Source: Oscillibacter valericigenes Sjm18-20
GTDB lineage: Bacteria > Bacillota > Clostridia > Oscillospirales > Oscillospiraceae
Assembly: GCA_000283575.1 (NCBI GenBank)
Contig: AP012044.1
Span: 3,162,001 to 3,226,000, forward strand
Reading direction: 5' to 3'
Length of the DNA: 64,000 nucleotides
Notes under the pieces: generated by a model
Seen by the model: only the letters and a program-made list of their open reading frames with translations
Databases searched by the model: none
What the model was told of the DNA's origin: nothing
In this document: positions 1-8,105 of the stretch, piece after piece
Layout of the letters: every line of letters begins with the position of its first letter
Position numbering within the stretch: the first letter of the stretch is position 1
Position numbers and translations under genes: made by a program

Positions 1-28
1 CCACATAAGAGAGCTGCTGGAAAGTCAT
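1..28 (-). CDS. LysR-family transcriptional regulator, N-terminal fragment
   Basis: Only the first nine codons are in the window, reading MTFQQLSYV from an ATG at 28-26. A strong ribosome binding site (GGAGGAGGGG) precedes it and a consensus promoter lies at 62-90. The start MTFQQLxYV is typical of LysR-type regulators, whose helix-turn-helix begins at residue 1. It diverges from the methionine gamma-lyase gene, the usual layout for a LysR regulator and its target. The family call rests on nine residues plus context, so it remains tentative. Confidence 0.6.
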
Positions 29-344
29 CGGACCCCTCCTCCCGAATCTGTTCACACTTTCATTATAAAAATTTTAGGGAACAATGTCAATTTATTATCT
101 GAAAATTTGGGAACTGATTTTCGAAAAGATGCACTAACGCATTTGTGGAAAAGGTGCTATATTATAGATATAGTACATAAAAAATTATTTTATTTTTTAA
201 AATGTATGGCAGTATTGTACAATTTTCATCGTAGCCGGCTATTTTCAGAAATTGAACCGCCGTTTTTTTGCTGGAACGCAGATCATTTTTTTAGTTGCAG
301 TTGTCAAATTGCCCGCCCAGCGGGCCTGATGAAAGGATGGTACC
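29..344. promoter_or_regulatory. Divergent LysR/megL intergenic region
   Basis: This is an AT-rich stretch of about 315 bases. It holds the LysR promoter and, toward megL, AT-rich dyads near 155-175 (TATATTATAGATATAG) that could be LysR operator or promoter sequence. I could not assign a convincing plus-strand -35/-10 pair. No S-box or T-box motif is visible. The ribosome binding site AAGG before ATG 345 is at 335-338. Confidence 0.4.
62..90 (-). promoter_or_regulatory. Promoter of the divergent LysR-type gene
   Basis: On the minus strand TTGACA (90-85) and TATAAT (67-62) are separated by exactly 17 bases. Both hexamers are perfect sigma-A consensus. Transcription would start near 55 and give a short leader before the ATG at 28. 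Confidence 0.85.
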
Positions 345-1541
345 ATGAAAAACGAAAAGCAGTTGGGATTCTCTACCCGCCAGATCCACGCTGGAAAGGA
401 AGTCAACAGCGCCGGTGCCCTGTGCACTCCCATCTATCAGACCTCCACCTTTGAGTTCGCCACTGTAGAGCAGGGCGGCGCCCGTTTTGCCGGAAAAGAG
501 GGCGGATACATCTATACTCGCCTTGGCAACCCCTCCCTGACGCAGGTAGAGGCAAAAATGGCCTCTCTGGAAAGCGGCGAGGCCGCCGTGGCTGCCGCCT
601 CCGGCATGGGCGCCATCTCCTCCGCTCTTTGGACCTCCGTGGTGGCGGGTGACGAGATTCTGGCGGACGAGACGCTGTACGGCTGCACGTATGCCCTGTT
701 GATGCACGGCATGAGCAAGTTCGGCGTCCATGTGGTATTCACCGACCTCAGCAAGCCGGAGAACCTCAAAAAGAACCTGAACCGCAAGACGAAGGTCGTC
801 TATTTTGAGACGCCCTGCAACCCCACCATGAAGGTGATCGACATTGCCGCCACCGCTCAAACGGCCCACGAATTTAACCCCGGCATTCGGGTCATCGTAG
901 ACAACACCTTCTGTTCTCCCTATCTCCAGCGGCCGCTGGAGATGGGCGCGGATGTGGTGGTCCACAGCGCCACCAAGTACATCAACGGTCACGGAGACGT
1001 AATTGCCGGTTTTGTGGTGGGCAAGGCCGACTTCATCGGCCAGTGCCGTATGTTCGGGCTGAAGGATATGACCGGCGCCGTCATGAGCCCCTTTGACGCC
1101 TTTCTGATCGCCCGGGGCCTGAAAACTCTCAGCATCCGCATGGAGCGTCACTGCTCCAACGCCCAGAAGGTGGCGGAGTTCCTCCACGGTCATCCCGCCG
1201 TGGAAAAAGTCTACTATCCCGGCCTCGACGATTTTGAGGGCCGCGAAATCGCCCAAAAGCAGATGAAGCTGCCCGGCGGTATGATGTCCATTGAGCTGAA
1301 ATCCGATCGCACCGCCACAGCCGCCGCACTGAACAAACTGGAGCTGTGTACCATCGCCGTGTCTCTGGGCGACGCGGAGACGCTGGTGGAGCATCCCGCT
1401 TCCATGACTCACTCCACCTACACCCCGGAGGAATTAAAAGCCTCCGGCATCAGCGAGGGGCTGGTCCGTATCAGCGTGGGTCTGGAGGACCCGGAGGATA
1501 TTATCGCGGACTTGAAGGCCGTTTTGGATACACTCGTTTGA
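345..1541 (+). CDS. megL: Methionine gamma-lyase
   Basis: This 398-residue PLP enzyme belongs to the Cys/Met metabolism (cystathionine gamma-synthase) fold. It is predicted to cleave L-methionine to methanethiol, ammonia and 2-oxobutyrate. The PLP lysine is Lys211 in SATKYINGHGD. The cysteine that marks true methionine gamma-lyases (Cys116 in the Pseudomonas enzyme) is present as Cys114 in the motif YGCTYALLMHG, which separates it from cystathionine lyases and O-acetylhomoserine sulfhydrylases. The N-terminal GALCTPIYQTSTF and GGYIYTRLGNP motifs and the length are typical. It is preceded by AAGG six bases before the ATG and followed by a strong terminator. The divergent LysR-type gene is the likely regulator. 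The oxobutyrate product is a possible substrate for the convergent 2-hydroxyacid dehydrogenase. Confidence 0.92.
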   Translation: MKNEKQLGFSTRQIHAGKEVNSAGALCTPIYQTSTFEFATVEQGGARFAGKEGGYIYTRLGNPSLTQVEAKMASLESGEAAVAAASGMGAISSALWTSVVAGDEILADETLYGCTYALLMHGMSKFGVHVVFTDLSKPENLKKNLNRKTKVVYFETPCNPTMKVIDIAATAQTAHEFNPGIRVIVDNTFCSPYLQRPLEMGADVVVHSATKYINGHGDVIAGFVVGKADFIGQCRMFGLKDMTGAVMSPFDAFLIARGLKTLSIRMERHCSNAQKVAEFLHGHPAVEKVYYPGLDDFEGREIAQKQMKLPGGMMSIELKSDRTATAAALNKLELCTIAVSLGDAETLVEHPASMTHSTYTPEELKASGISEGLVRISVGLEDPEDIIADLKAVLDTLV

Positions 1542-1559
1542 TTCCAGATCGTATAAAAA

Positions 1560-1592
1560 CCCTCGCAGATAACAAATAGTTATCTGTGAGGG
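1560..1592. terminator. Bidirectional terminator between megL and the dehydrogenase gene
   Basis: CCCTCGCAGATAAC and GTTATCTGTGAGGG form a stem of 14 pairs with one G-U, around the loop AAATA. It lies between convergent stops at 1541 and 1613. The U-tract is weak on both sides. Confidence 0.75.
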
Positions 1593-1612
1593 CTCCGTTT
1601 CAGGGGTGGAAA

Positions 1613-2563
1613 TTAGATTTCTTTCAAGTGCTCCATGTTGTGCCGAACTTCCTCACAGCAGTTATGAAACGCAGCCTTTTCCCCGGTGTTCAGCGGTAGC
1701 TCCACCACTTCCTCCACGCCATTCTTTCCGATGACGCAGGGGACGCCCACATAGAGTCCGAACTCGCCGTACTCGCCGCACAATTCCGCGCTGGCGGGCA
1801 TGATCTGCTTCTCGTCATGCAGAACGATGTGGACCATCCGGGCGGCGGTGGTGGCAATAGCGTACTCCGTGCAGAACTTTCCGGAAAAAGTGGCCCAGCC
1901 CGCACCGATCGACTCCTTCTGAAGCGCCTCCCGGTCAAACTGGAAGCGGGGGTCGCCGGTCCCGGCCCAGTCGTCCAGACTGCGGCCCCGGAAGGACACG
2001 GCGGACCATGCGGCGATCTGCGCGTTGCCGTGCTCGCCCAGCATATAGGCAGTGATGGATTTGTGGTCGATGCCGGTCTGACGGGCCAGCGTGGAGATGA
2101 GGCGGGCGGTATCCAGTCCCGTTCCGGTACCGAAGACGCGGCCCTTTGGAAGTCCCAGTCCCAGCGCCAGCTCCCGCGTGACAATGTCGCAGGGGTTGGT
2201 GATGTTGACCAGCACTCCGTCAAAGCCGCTGGCCTTGACCTTTTCCACATAGCTGCGGACGGCGGGGATGGTAAAGTCCATCTCCGTGACCCGGTTGTGA
2301 TTGCCCCGGAGCAGGTCGATCTTACCGGTGGAGTTGACAATCACGTCGCAGTCCCCCAGGTCCGGAAAATTGCCCACGCTGACCTTTACCCGATGGGGCA
2401 GATACGCCACGGCGTCAAACAGATCCTGACATTCGCTTTTGACCTTAGCCTCATTCTGGTCCACCAGAACGATTTCGTCTGCGATACCCTGTATCGCCAG
2501 CGCATACATCACATGGGCACCCACATGGCCCAGACCGATCACACCGACTTTTCTTGTTTTCAT
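1613..2563 (-). CDS. L-2-hydroxyacid dehydrogenase (LDH/L-HicDH family)
   Basis: This 316-residue NAD-dependent dehydrogenase of the lactate/malate family has the Rossmann glycine motif GLGHVG (10-15), the Asp-Arg pair in DTAR (151-154) and the catalytic His178 in GEHGN. The substrate loop lacks the lactate-specific QKPGETR sequence and reads NSTGKIDLLRGNHNR. This is closer to the loop of L-2-hydroxyisocaproate dehydrogenases, so branched 2-oxoacids or 2-oxobutyrate are more likely substrates than pyruvate (inference). The ribosome binding site AGGAGG lies 9 bases upstream. The gene follows the lactate-permease-family transporter on the same strand with a 127-base gap and no obvious terminator. 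It is probably in one operon controlled by the leader at 4543-4803. Confidence 0.8.
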   Translation of the reverse strand: MKTRKVGVIGLGHVGAHVMYALAIQGIADEIVLVDQNEAKVKSECQDLFDAVAYLPHRVKVSVGNFPDLGDCDVIVNSTGKIDLLRGNHNRVTEMDFTIPAVRSYVEKVKASGFDGVLVNITNPCDIVTRELALGLGLPKGRVFGTGTGLDTARLISTLARQTGIDHKSITAYMLGEHGNAQIAAWSAVSFRGRSLDDWAGTGDPRFQFDREALQKESIGAGWATFSGKFCTEYAIATTAARMVHIVLHDEKQIMPASAELCGEYGEFGLYVGVPCVIGKNGVEEVVELPLNTGEKAAFHNCCEEVRHNMEHLKEI

Positions 2564-2690
2564 CTATACGTTCCTCCTGACTTTATCCACGGAAAAAGGG
2601 AGGATTGCTCCCCCTCTTCCCGCTGATTGCATTATTACGGTCTTTCTCCTGCCACGGTTCAAATGATACGCAACCTTTAAATCTTAACCC

Positions 2691-4439
2691 TTACATTCCG
2701 AAGTTCGGGAACACCACCAGAGTATACACCATGGAGAGCGCCATGTACAGCGCCACCAGAATACCACAGGCGGGAAGGGTCTTACGCATGACCTTGGACT
2801 CGTTGCCCACCTGTCCAACGGTGGCGCAGGCCGCCACGGTGTTATTGGGGCAGATCAGGTTGCCCAGAGACGCACCAGCATTTTGACCGGCGAACACAGT
2901 GATGGGATTCATGCCCAGCGCCGTAGCCGCCTGAGTGTGCATCCCTGCGAACATGATGTTGGAGCCCAGGCCTGTTCCGGTGATGAAGGAGCCCATGGTA
3001 CCGATGAACACAGCGGCGGCGGGATAAAATATGCCGGCCATGTTGGAGATGTCGCTGGCAATGAGATTCATCATGCCGGTGGTTTTCGCCTGCATGATAT
3101 AGGCCAGGACCAGCAGACTGCCCATCGTTACCAAAACGGGAAAGACGGAACCGACGGTGCTCTTGCAGGCAGAGCTAAACTCGCTGCGGCGCAATGCACT
3201 TCTTACCGCGCCGGGAAAATTTCTCACGCAGGCGGAGGCGTCGGAGAAGAAGGTGTGGCCCTCCATGGCCCGTGCCTGAGCCGCGCTGACCTGTTCGTAG
3301 ACCGGAGCCTTGCCTTCTTTGCCCTGGTGGGCCACGGTGACGGAGCCGCCGGTAACGCCGGTAAACGCGCCGCCGAAGTCCTCCGCCCGCATCCCCAAGG
3401 TGATAGCACCCAGCACGGCGCAGAGGAAGATAACCACGTCCACCCAGACGATATATCCGAAAGTGCACATCAGCGCGAATCCGTTTTCAACAAAAGCCGG
3501 CACACCATACCGCACCACAGGGAGGAGAATCAGCATGTACAGGTAAGGAGACATGGCCCGCCAGGCGCTGAACTTCCGATCCACCTTTTCAGGGGCCTTG
3601 TAGCGGAACTCCTCCGGGGTCTTGATGGGAACCAGCTTTACATAGACCACGGAGAAAAGCATGGAGATGAGGCCGGTACCCATGGAGGTAACCTCAGGAC
3701 CGACAAAATTGCTGAGGAAGAACATGGTGGTGCCTGTGGTGACACCCGCATAGCAAAGGTAGGGAATGATGTTCTTGAAACCCTTGCGCCCAAAAGCAAT
3801 CGCCACCATAATGAAGGGAATGACCATCACGCCAAACATGTGAATGCGGCCCACCATGGCGGAATTCAGAGCCGCAGTGGAAACGCCCGCGTCCACCAGA
3901 GCCGCGCCGCCGGAAATGGTCGTCAGTCCGGCGCCGCCCCAGGAACAGGGTGTCGCGTCGCCCAGCAATGCCACCGCAATGGCAACCACCGGATCGAAGC
4001 CCAGAGCCACCAGGAACGGAGCCGCGATAGCCGCGGGAGCGCCGGCGCCGGCGGCGCCCTCCAGGAAAATGGGAACCATCAGGCCCACCACGATCAGCTG
4101 TACCCGGCGGTCATTGCCGGAAATACGGGCCACGGTATTTTTTACGTCCTCGATGGCTCCGGTCCTCTTCAGCGTATTCAGAATCACAAAGGCTCCGAAT
4201 ACCATGGCCACAATTTTTCCGCCCTCTTTGATGCCCTTCCAGAGCAGGGCATCATAGGCCGCGACGTTTTCCTTAAAGGCCAAGCCCGTGACGTTAAAAT
4301 AGGTAAAGGCCAGAACCATTGTCCATAACAGTGCCAGCGGCGCAACTTTCATCGCCGGCTTCTTAAACGCCAGAATCCCCACCAGCACAAACACGATGGG
4401 ACTGGCTGCCAACACAAACTCAAAAACTCCCATAATCAT
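2691..4439 (-). CDS. L-lactate permease family transporter
   Basis: This 582-residue integral membrane protein has about 12-14 hydrophobic segments and the LctP/LldP-type motifs FLEGAAGAGAPAAIAAPFL, LGDATPCSWGG and FAGQNAGASLGNLICPNN. The length (about 550-600 residues) fits. Family members carry lactate, glycolate or related 2-hydroxyacids, coupled to protons. With an L-HicDH-like dehydrogenase downstream and a branched-chain-rich leader upstream, the substrate may be a branched or C4 2-hydroxyacid rather than lactate (inference). The ATG at 4439 follows GAGAGG; a second in-frame ATG at 4433 has better spacing. Confidence 0.85.
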   Translation of the reverse strand: MIMGVFEFVLAASPIVFVLVGILAFKKPAMKVAPLALLWTMVLAFTYFNVTGLAFKENVAAYDALLWKGIKEGGKIVAMVFGAFVILNTLKRTGAIEDVKNTVARISGNDRRVQLIVVGLMVPIFLEGAAGAGAPAAIAAPFLVALGFDPVVAIAVALLGDATPCSWGGAGLTTISGGAALVDAGVSTAALNSAMVGRIHMFGVMVIPFIMVAIAFGRKGFKNIIPYLCYAGVTTGTTMFFLSNFVGPEVTSMGTGLISMLFSVVYVKLVPIKTPEEFRYKAPEKVDRKFSAWRAMSPYLYMLILLPVVRYGVPAFVENGFALMCTFGYIVWVDVVIFLCAVLGAITLGMRAEDFGGAFTGVTGGSVTVAHQGKEGKAPVYEQVSAAQARAMEGHTFFSDASACVRNFPGAVRSALRRSEFSSACKSTVGSVFPVLVTMGSLLVLAYIMQAKTTGMMNLIASDISNMAGIFYPAAAVFIGTMGSFITGTGLGSNIMFAGMHTQAATALGMNPITVFAGQNAGASLGNLICPNNTVAACATVGQVGNESKVMRKTLPACGILVALYMALSMVYTLVVFPNFGM

Positions 4440-4478
4440 TCAACCTCTCTTTTTTACCAGACTGAAAATATAAAAAGA

Positions 4479-4510
4479 GAAGCGGCTCCGCCTGACAGCG
4501 GAGCCGCTTC
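4479..4510 (-). terminator. Intrinsic terminator, probable attenuator upstream of the permease gene
   Basis: On the minus strand the arms GAAGCGGCTCCGC and GCGGAGCCGCTTC form a perfect 13-bp stem. The next bases are TCTTTTTATATTTT. It sits 33 bases after the stop of the leader ORF (4543) and 40 bases before the permease start (4439), so it would stop transcription before the operon unless read through. A smaller stem (CTGAT with ATCAG, plus TTC with GAA) precedes it and overlaps its foot. Confidence 0.8.
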
Positions 4511-4542
4511 TGATTTCCCGGGATTTGAATATCAGATGCAGA

Positions 4543-4803
4543 TTACCGTTTCAGGCGCACAGGAATGAGTAATACGACCAGTAGAACCAGCAGGCTAATC
4601 AGGGTAATCAAGGTAATCAGGGTAATGTCCAGCAGGCCCAGCAGAGATACCAGTACCAGCAGGGCAACAAAAATGGACGCCGCAGACGCAGCGTCCAGAA
4701 GCAGGATGGCAGTATTGAAAGCGGCGCGGGCGCAGGAGAAAGCATCCGCGGCGAAAGCTGCCGTGGAAGTCATGGTGGTGTGTGTACGCATACGCATCGT
4801 CAT
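4543..4803 (-). CDS. Leader peptide rich in Leu, Ile, Val and Thr
   Basis: This 86-codon ORF starts about 40 bases downstream of a good promoter, behind GGGGAG, and ends just before an intrinsic terminator. Its last 45 residues are almost only branched-chain residues and Thr (for example LVLVSLLGLLDITLITLITL, then ISLLVLLVVLLIP). A nine-base unit close to CTGATTACC is repeated in that stretch. The layout promoter, hydrophobic-residue leader, terminator, operon is that of amino-acid attenuators such as the ilv and leu leaders. It is longer than classical leaders, and the N-terminal half is unremarkable. An alternative is a small membrane protein; the terminator position favours a leader. Confidence 0.65.
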   Translation of the reverse strand: MTMRMRTHTTMTSTAAFAADAFSCARAAFNTAILLLDAASAASIFVALLVLVSLLGLLDITLITLITLISLLVLLVVLLIPVRLKR

Positions 4804-4848
4804 GGCCTTCTCCCCTCTCGGCGCTCCGTTGCGCCGGTATTTTTCCTA

Positions 4849-4877
4849 ACGATAACGGCTGGGTGAAAAAAAGTCAA
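4849..4877 (-). promoter_or_regulatory. Promoter of the leader/permease/dehydrogenase transcript
   Basis: On the minus strand TTGACT (4877-4872), a spacer of 17 bases, then TATCGT (4854-4849). Transcription would start near 4842, about 40 bases before the leader ATG. Confidence 0.7.
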
Positions 4878-5204
4878 CAGGAAGTTCAGAAAAGTTCGTA
4901 AACTTTATAAAAATGTTCCGTTTTTCACAGTGGTTTCAGGTAATTTTATGTGTGTTTTGTACACAAAAATGTGTCTGACAACTGATTCGTTGTCTAATTT
5001 CCCAAAAAACCGGACAATAGATAAGAAGCCCCTTTATATAGGAAAATAGAACTACATCAGAGTGTTATTATGGGCAAACAGGAACATGGGTGCATCCAGA
5101 AGAGCGGTAACCCGGGTCCTGGCCACAGGAACAGAACACCGGCAGGACTTTGGCGCTGTGCGGTCTGTGAAAATTTCCGGAGAACCAGAGTGTGGAGTAG
5201 GTAA
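4878..5204. other. Intergenic region without a recognised gene
   Basis: This is an AT-rich, non-coding stretch upstream of the leader promoter. It contains short dyads such as TGTGTTTTGTACACAAAA near 4950. Both neighbours are read on the minus strand. I see no RNA gene or conserved ORF. Confidence 0.5.
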
Positions 5205-5235
5205 CGAGGGCATCCGCATTCGGCGGACGCCCTCG
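5205..5235 (-). terminator. Hairpin downstream of the flavin reductase-rubredoxin gene
   Basis: CGAGGGC and GCCCTCG, continued by TCCGC and GCGGA after a mismatch, form a GC-rich stem with an ATTCG loop. It begins 25 bases after the stop at 5260. The U-tract is weak in the minus direction, so termination is likely but not certain. Confidence 0.5.
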
Positions 5236-5259
5236 CAATTTATCTTTTCCGTGCCGGTC

Positions 5260-5895
5260 TCAATCATTGGGGACAAATTTGCTGGCGGGGGCATGGCAGA
5301 CGGGGCAGATAAAGTCCGGCGGCAGAGTCTCGCTCTCATAAATATAACCGCAGACGGTGCAGCGGAACCCGTTGCCCACCATTTCCCGTACCACAGTGGC
5401 CGTAGGCGGCGTTTTCTTGCCGCGGCGGGAAAAATCGCCCAGCGTCAGCATCTCTCCCCCGGCCAGGACCTCCGCTTCGCTGGCCTCGCCAACAAAGAGC
5501 AGATAGCTTCCGATCTCCAGCTTTTCCACCACCCGGCAACTGACCCGGGATACCATGTGGTCCGTCAGATACGGACACCCCGCTTCGTCCACTTTCGCCT
5601 CCAACCCGGCAAACTTATCTCCCACCCGGCCTGATTTGTAGCCGAAGGTATTGACGATCTCCTCCGGGCAATCCGCCGCCAGCAGCGTCACGGAAAAGGT
5701 GCCCGAGGATAGAATCGCGTCGGTGGTAGCGTGGTCCTTATTCATGGTAACGGTGAAGCGTGGCGGATAGGACGAGGTGACCTGCGCGAAAGAAGTGACG
5801 ATGCAGCCGTGCCGCCGGCCGTTGGCGGCTGTGGAAACCAGATACATACCGTAATCCATGGCCTCATAGGCCTTTGCATTCAGAGTTTGACTCAT
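5260..5895 (-). CDS. Flavin reductase-rubredoxin fusion (high-molecular-weight rubredoxin type)
   Basis: The 211-residue protein has an N-terminal FMN-binding flavin-reductase-like domain (about 1-165; CIVTSFAQVTSSYPPRFTV) and a C-terminal rubredoxin domain. The iron-binding cysteines are Cys179, Cys182, Cys197 and Cys200 (CTVCGYIY and CPVCHAP). Such fusions carry electrons from NAD(P)H to flavodiiron proteins for oxygen or NO reduction in anaerobes, for example Hrb of Moorella (family knowledge). The ribosome binding site AAAGGAG lies 8 bases upstream. It appears monocistronic, with its own promoter and a hairpin downstream. Confidence 0.88.
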   Translation of the reverse strand: MSQTLNAKAYEAMDYGMYLVSTAANGRRHGCIVTSFAQVTSSYPPRFTVTMNKDHATTDAILSSGTFSVTLLAADCPEEIVNTFGYKSGRVGDKFAGLEAKVDEAGCPYLTDHMVSRVSCRVVEKLEIGSYLLFVGEASEAEVLAGGEMLTLGDFSRRGKKTPPTATVVREMVGNGFRCTVCGYIYESETLPPDFICPVCHAPASKFVPND

Positions 5896-5964
5896 AAAGG
5901 CGCTCCTTTCCTGTGCCGTTTCCGGCGGTCCATTCGTATAGTTTGTAATACTAATATATATAAT

Positions 5965-5992
5965 AATATACCAAATATTTTCATATTTACAA
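5965..5992 (-). promoter_or_regulatory. Probable promoter of the flavin reductase-rubredoxin gene
   Basis: On the minus strand TTGTAA (5992-5987), a spacer of 16 bases, then TATATT (5970-5965), in a very AT-rich stretch. Confidence 0.55.
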
Positions 5993-6031
5993 GTAACTTA
6001 TGCAACAGAAAAATTTTTCATGGTTTCTCTC

Positions 6032-6060
6032 TGGACAAACGTATCTTTTGCGCGTATACT
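6032..6060 (+). promoter_or_regulatory. Probable promoter of ade
   Basis: TGGACA (6032-6037), 17 bases, then TATACT (6055-6060). The leader to the ATG at 6136 is about 70 bases. It shows no purine riboswitch core. Confidence 0.6.
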
Positions 6061-6135
6061 TGCCTCAAATCAGCAGCTATTATTTTTCTTACTTTTAATA
6101 ATAAGCAAATTTAATATTTGAGAAGGAGTGGTTCC

Positions 6136-7860
6136 ATGTCTGAGAGCTATGCGGGCAAGATCAATCGGAAGCTTTTGAAGAAGCAGCGCATCATCGCCGC
6201 TGCCTCCGGTCGGGAAAAGGCGGATCTGGTGTTGAAAAACGCCACCTATGTCAATGTGTTTTCCAACGAGCTTTGTCAGGCCGATATCGCCGTGACTGAG
6301 GGTCTGATCGTGGGCATGGGCCGATACGAAGGGCAGACCGAGCAGGACTGCACCGGCAAAATCATCCTGCCCGGTTTTCTGGATGCCCACATCCATCTGG
6401 AGAGTTCTCTGGTCAGCCCCCGGGAATTCGTAAAGGCGGTTTTGCCCCACGGGACTACCACCGTCATCACCGATCCCCACGAGATAGCCAACGTCATGGG
6501 GACGGACGGTATCGAGTATATGCTGCAGGCCACGGAGGGTCTGCCGGTAGATGTGCGGTTCATGCTGCCCTCCTGCGTCCCGGCGACGCCGCTGGACGAA
6601 TCCGGAGCGGTTCTGGACTACCGGGCCATCGATTCCTTCTATGACCATCCAAGAGTTCAGGGCCTTGCGGAGATGATGAACTTCGTGGGTGTGATCAGCG
6701 GAGACGAACAGCCTGTTGAAAAAATCGTGGCGGCCCAGGCGCACCACAAGAAAATTGACGGCCACGCGCCGGACCTCGTGGGCAATGACCTGAACGCCTA
6801 TATCGCCGCCGGGGTCTACTCCGACCATGAGTGTCATGATCTGAACGACGCCATCGCAAAGCTCCAGCGGGGCCAGTTCATCATGATCCGGGAGGGCACC
6901 GCTGCCCGGAATCTGGAGGCGCTGGTGCCGCTCCTGTGCGACAAATACTCCGAGCGCTGCATGTTCTGCACCGACGACAAGCACCCCAACGACCTTTTGG
7001 AAAAGGGCCACATCGACTACATCGTGAAACGGGCCATCGCTCTTGGCGTGGACCCCATCACGGCTGTGAAGGTGGCCTGCCACAATGCGGCGCGATATTT
7101 TCTGCTGAATAATCGGGGCGCTGTTGCGCCGGGGTATCTGGGGGACTTCGTCATCATCGACAACTTTGAGAAGTTTAATATTGAAAAGGTCTATAAGCGG
7201 GGCGAGCTCCTTGTGGAAAACGGCGAGGTAAAGGATTTTCCTACGCCGCCCATCGAGCCGTATCTGGTGGAGCGGTCCCACAACACTTTTCATGTGGGAA
7301 AGCTGACAGCCCAGGACTTTGCGGAAAAGCGCCCCCGGGGCATCATCGGCATGGTCCCCGGCGAGATTACCACGGTGGACGCAGGATACTCTGATCGCAT
7401 CGATGCGGAATACGACGTGTTGAAGCTGGCCGTGGTGGAACGGCACAAAAACACGCGCCACATCGGCATCGGCTATATTCAGGGCTATGGCCTGAAGTCC
7501 GGCGCGGTGGCCACCTCCATCTCCCATGACTCCCACAACATCATTGTCGTAGGGACAAGCGAGACGGATATGGCGGCGGCGGTAAACCGGGTGGTGGAGC
7601 TGAACGGCGGCATCGCGGTGCTGGACAGGGGAGAATCTGTGGCGGAGGTACCGCTGGCCATTGCCGGCATCATGAGCGAAGAACCCCTGACAGTTGTCAA
7701 CCAGGAGTTGGAGGATGCCAAGGAAAAAGCCTATGCTCTGGGCGTTTCGGAGGGTATCGACCCCTTCATGACCCTCAGTTTCATGGCCCTGCCGGTCATT
7801 CCGTCCCTGCGCATCACCACCCGGGGCGTGTTTGACGTAAATCAGCAGACCTACGTATAA
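6136..7860 (+). CDS. ade: Adenine deaminase
   Basis: This 574-residue amidohydrolase converts adenine to hypoxanthine and ammonia in purine salvage. The metal-binding HxH is His85/His87 in DAHIHLESS, followed by HGTTTVITDPHEIANV and the FCTDDKHPNDLLEKGHIDY segment typical of Ade. Its length matches the family, including the C-terminal domain. The start at 6136 is chosen because AGAAGGAG ends 7 bases before it; an upstream in-frame TTG at 6118 overlaps that site. It stands alone between a promoter and a terminator. Confidence 0.93.
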   Translation: MSESYAGKINRKLLKKQRIIAAASGREKADLVLKNATYVNVFSNELCQADIAVTEGLIVGMGRYEGQTEQDCTGKIILPGFLDAHIHLESSLVSPREFVKAVLPHGTTTVITDPHEIANVMGTDGIEYMLQATEGLPVDVRFMLPSCVPATPLDESGAVLDYRAIDSFYDHPRVQGLAEMMNFVGVISGDEQPVEKIVAAQAHHKKIDGHAPDLVGNDLNAYIAAGVYSDHECHDLNDAIAKLQRGQFIMIREGTAARNLEALVPLLCDKYSERCMFCTDDKHPNDLLEKGHIDYIVKRAIALGVDPITAVKVACHNAARYFLLNNRGAVAPGYLGDFVIIDNFEKFNIEKVYKRGELLVENGEVKDFPTPPIEPYLVERSHNTFHVGKLTAQDFAEKRPRGIIGMVPGEITTVDAGYSDRIDAEYDVLKLAVVERHKNTRHIGIGYIQGYGLKSGAVATSISHDSHNIIVVGTSETDMAAAVNRVVELNGGIAVLDRGESVAEVPLAIAGIMSEEPLTVVNQELEDAKEKAYALGVSEGIDPFMTLSFMALPVIPSLRITTRGVFDVNQQTYV

Positions 7861-7871
7861 GTCGGATTTTG

Positions 7872-7912
7872 CTGCGCGGGCAAAGGCGCTTGCTTTTGTC
7901 CGCGCGGTTTTT
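7872..7912 (+). terminator. Terminator after ade
   Basis: CTGCGCGG and CCGCGCGG close a longer imperfect stem containing CAAA/TTTG and GC pairs. It is followed at once by TTTTT. Confidence 0.8.
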
Positions 7913-8105
7913 GTCCGCTGAGAGCCGTGTCAAAGTTTTCCCCTCTCCATCTCACTTTCGCTGTCATTTTGACGAAAATGCAGGAAAAATCCGCCTTTCC
8001 GCCATTTTTTGCTTTTCATGTCCGGATTTTTGTGATACATTAAAGTAACTATTACATAAAAAAGAAAATAGGCTGCAAAAATGGCAGTCTCAGGAGGGAT
8101 CGTTT

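Noticed and set aside
29..344. SAM riboswitch or T-box before megL
   Set aside because: None of the S-box core segments or a T-box sequence can be found in the leader.
2883..4328. 481-codon plus-strand ORF
   Set aside because: It is the antisense shadow of the permease gene, rich in His and Gly, with no ribosome binding site or family resemblance.
6070..7536. 488-codon minus-strand ORF
   Set aside because: It lies antisense to adenine deaminase and has no start site or recognisable domain.
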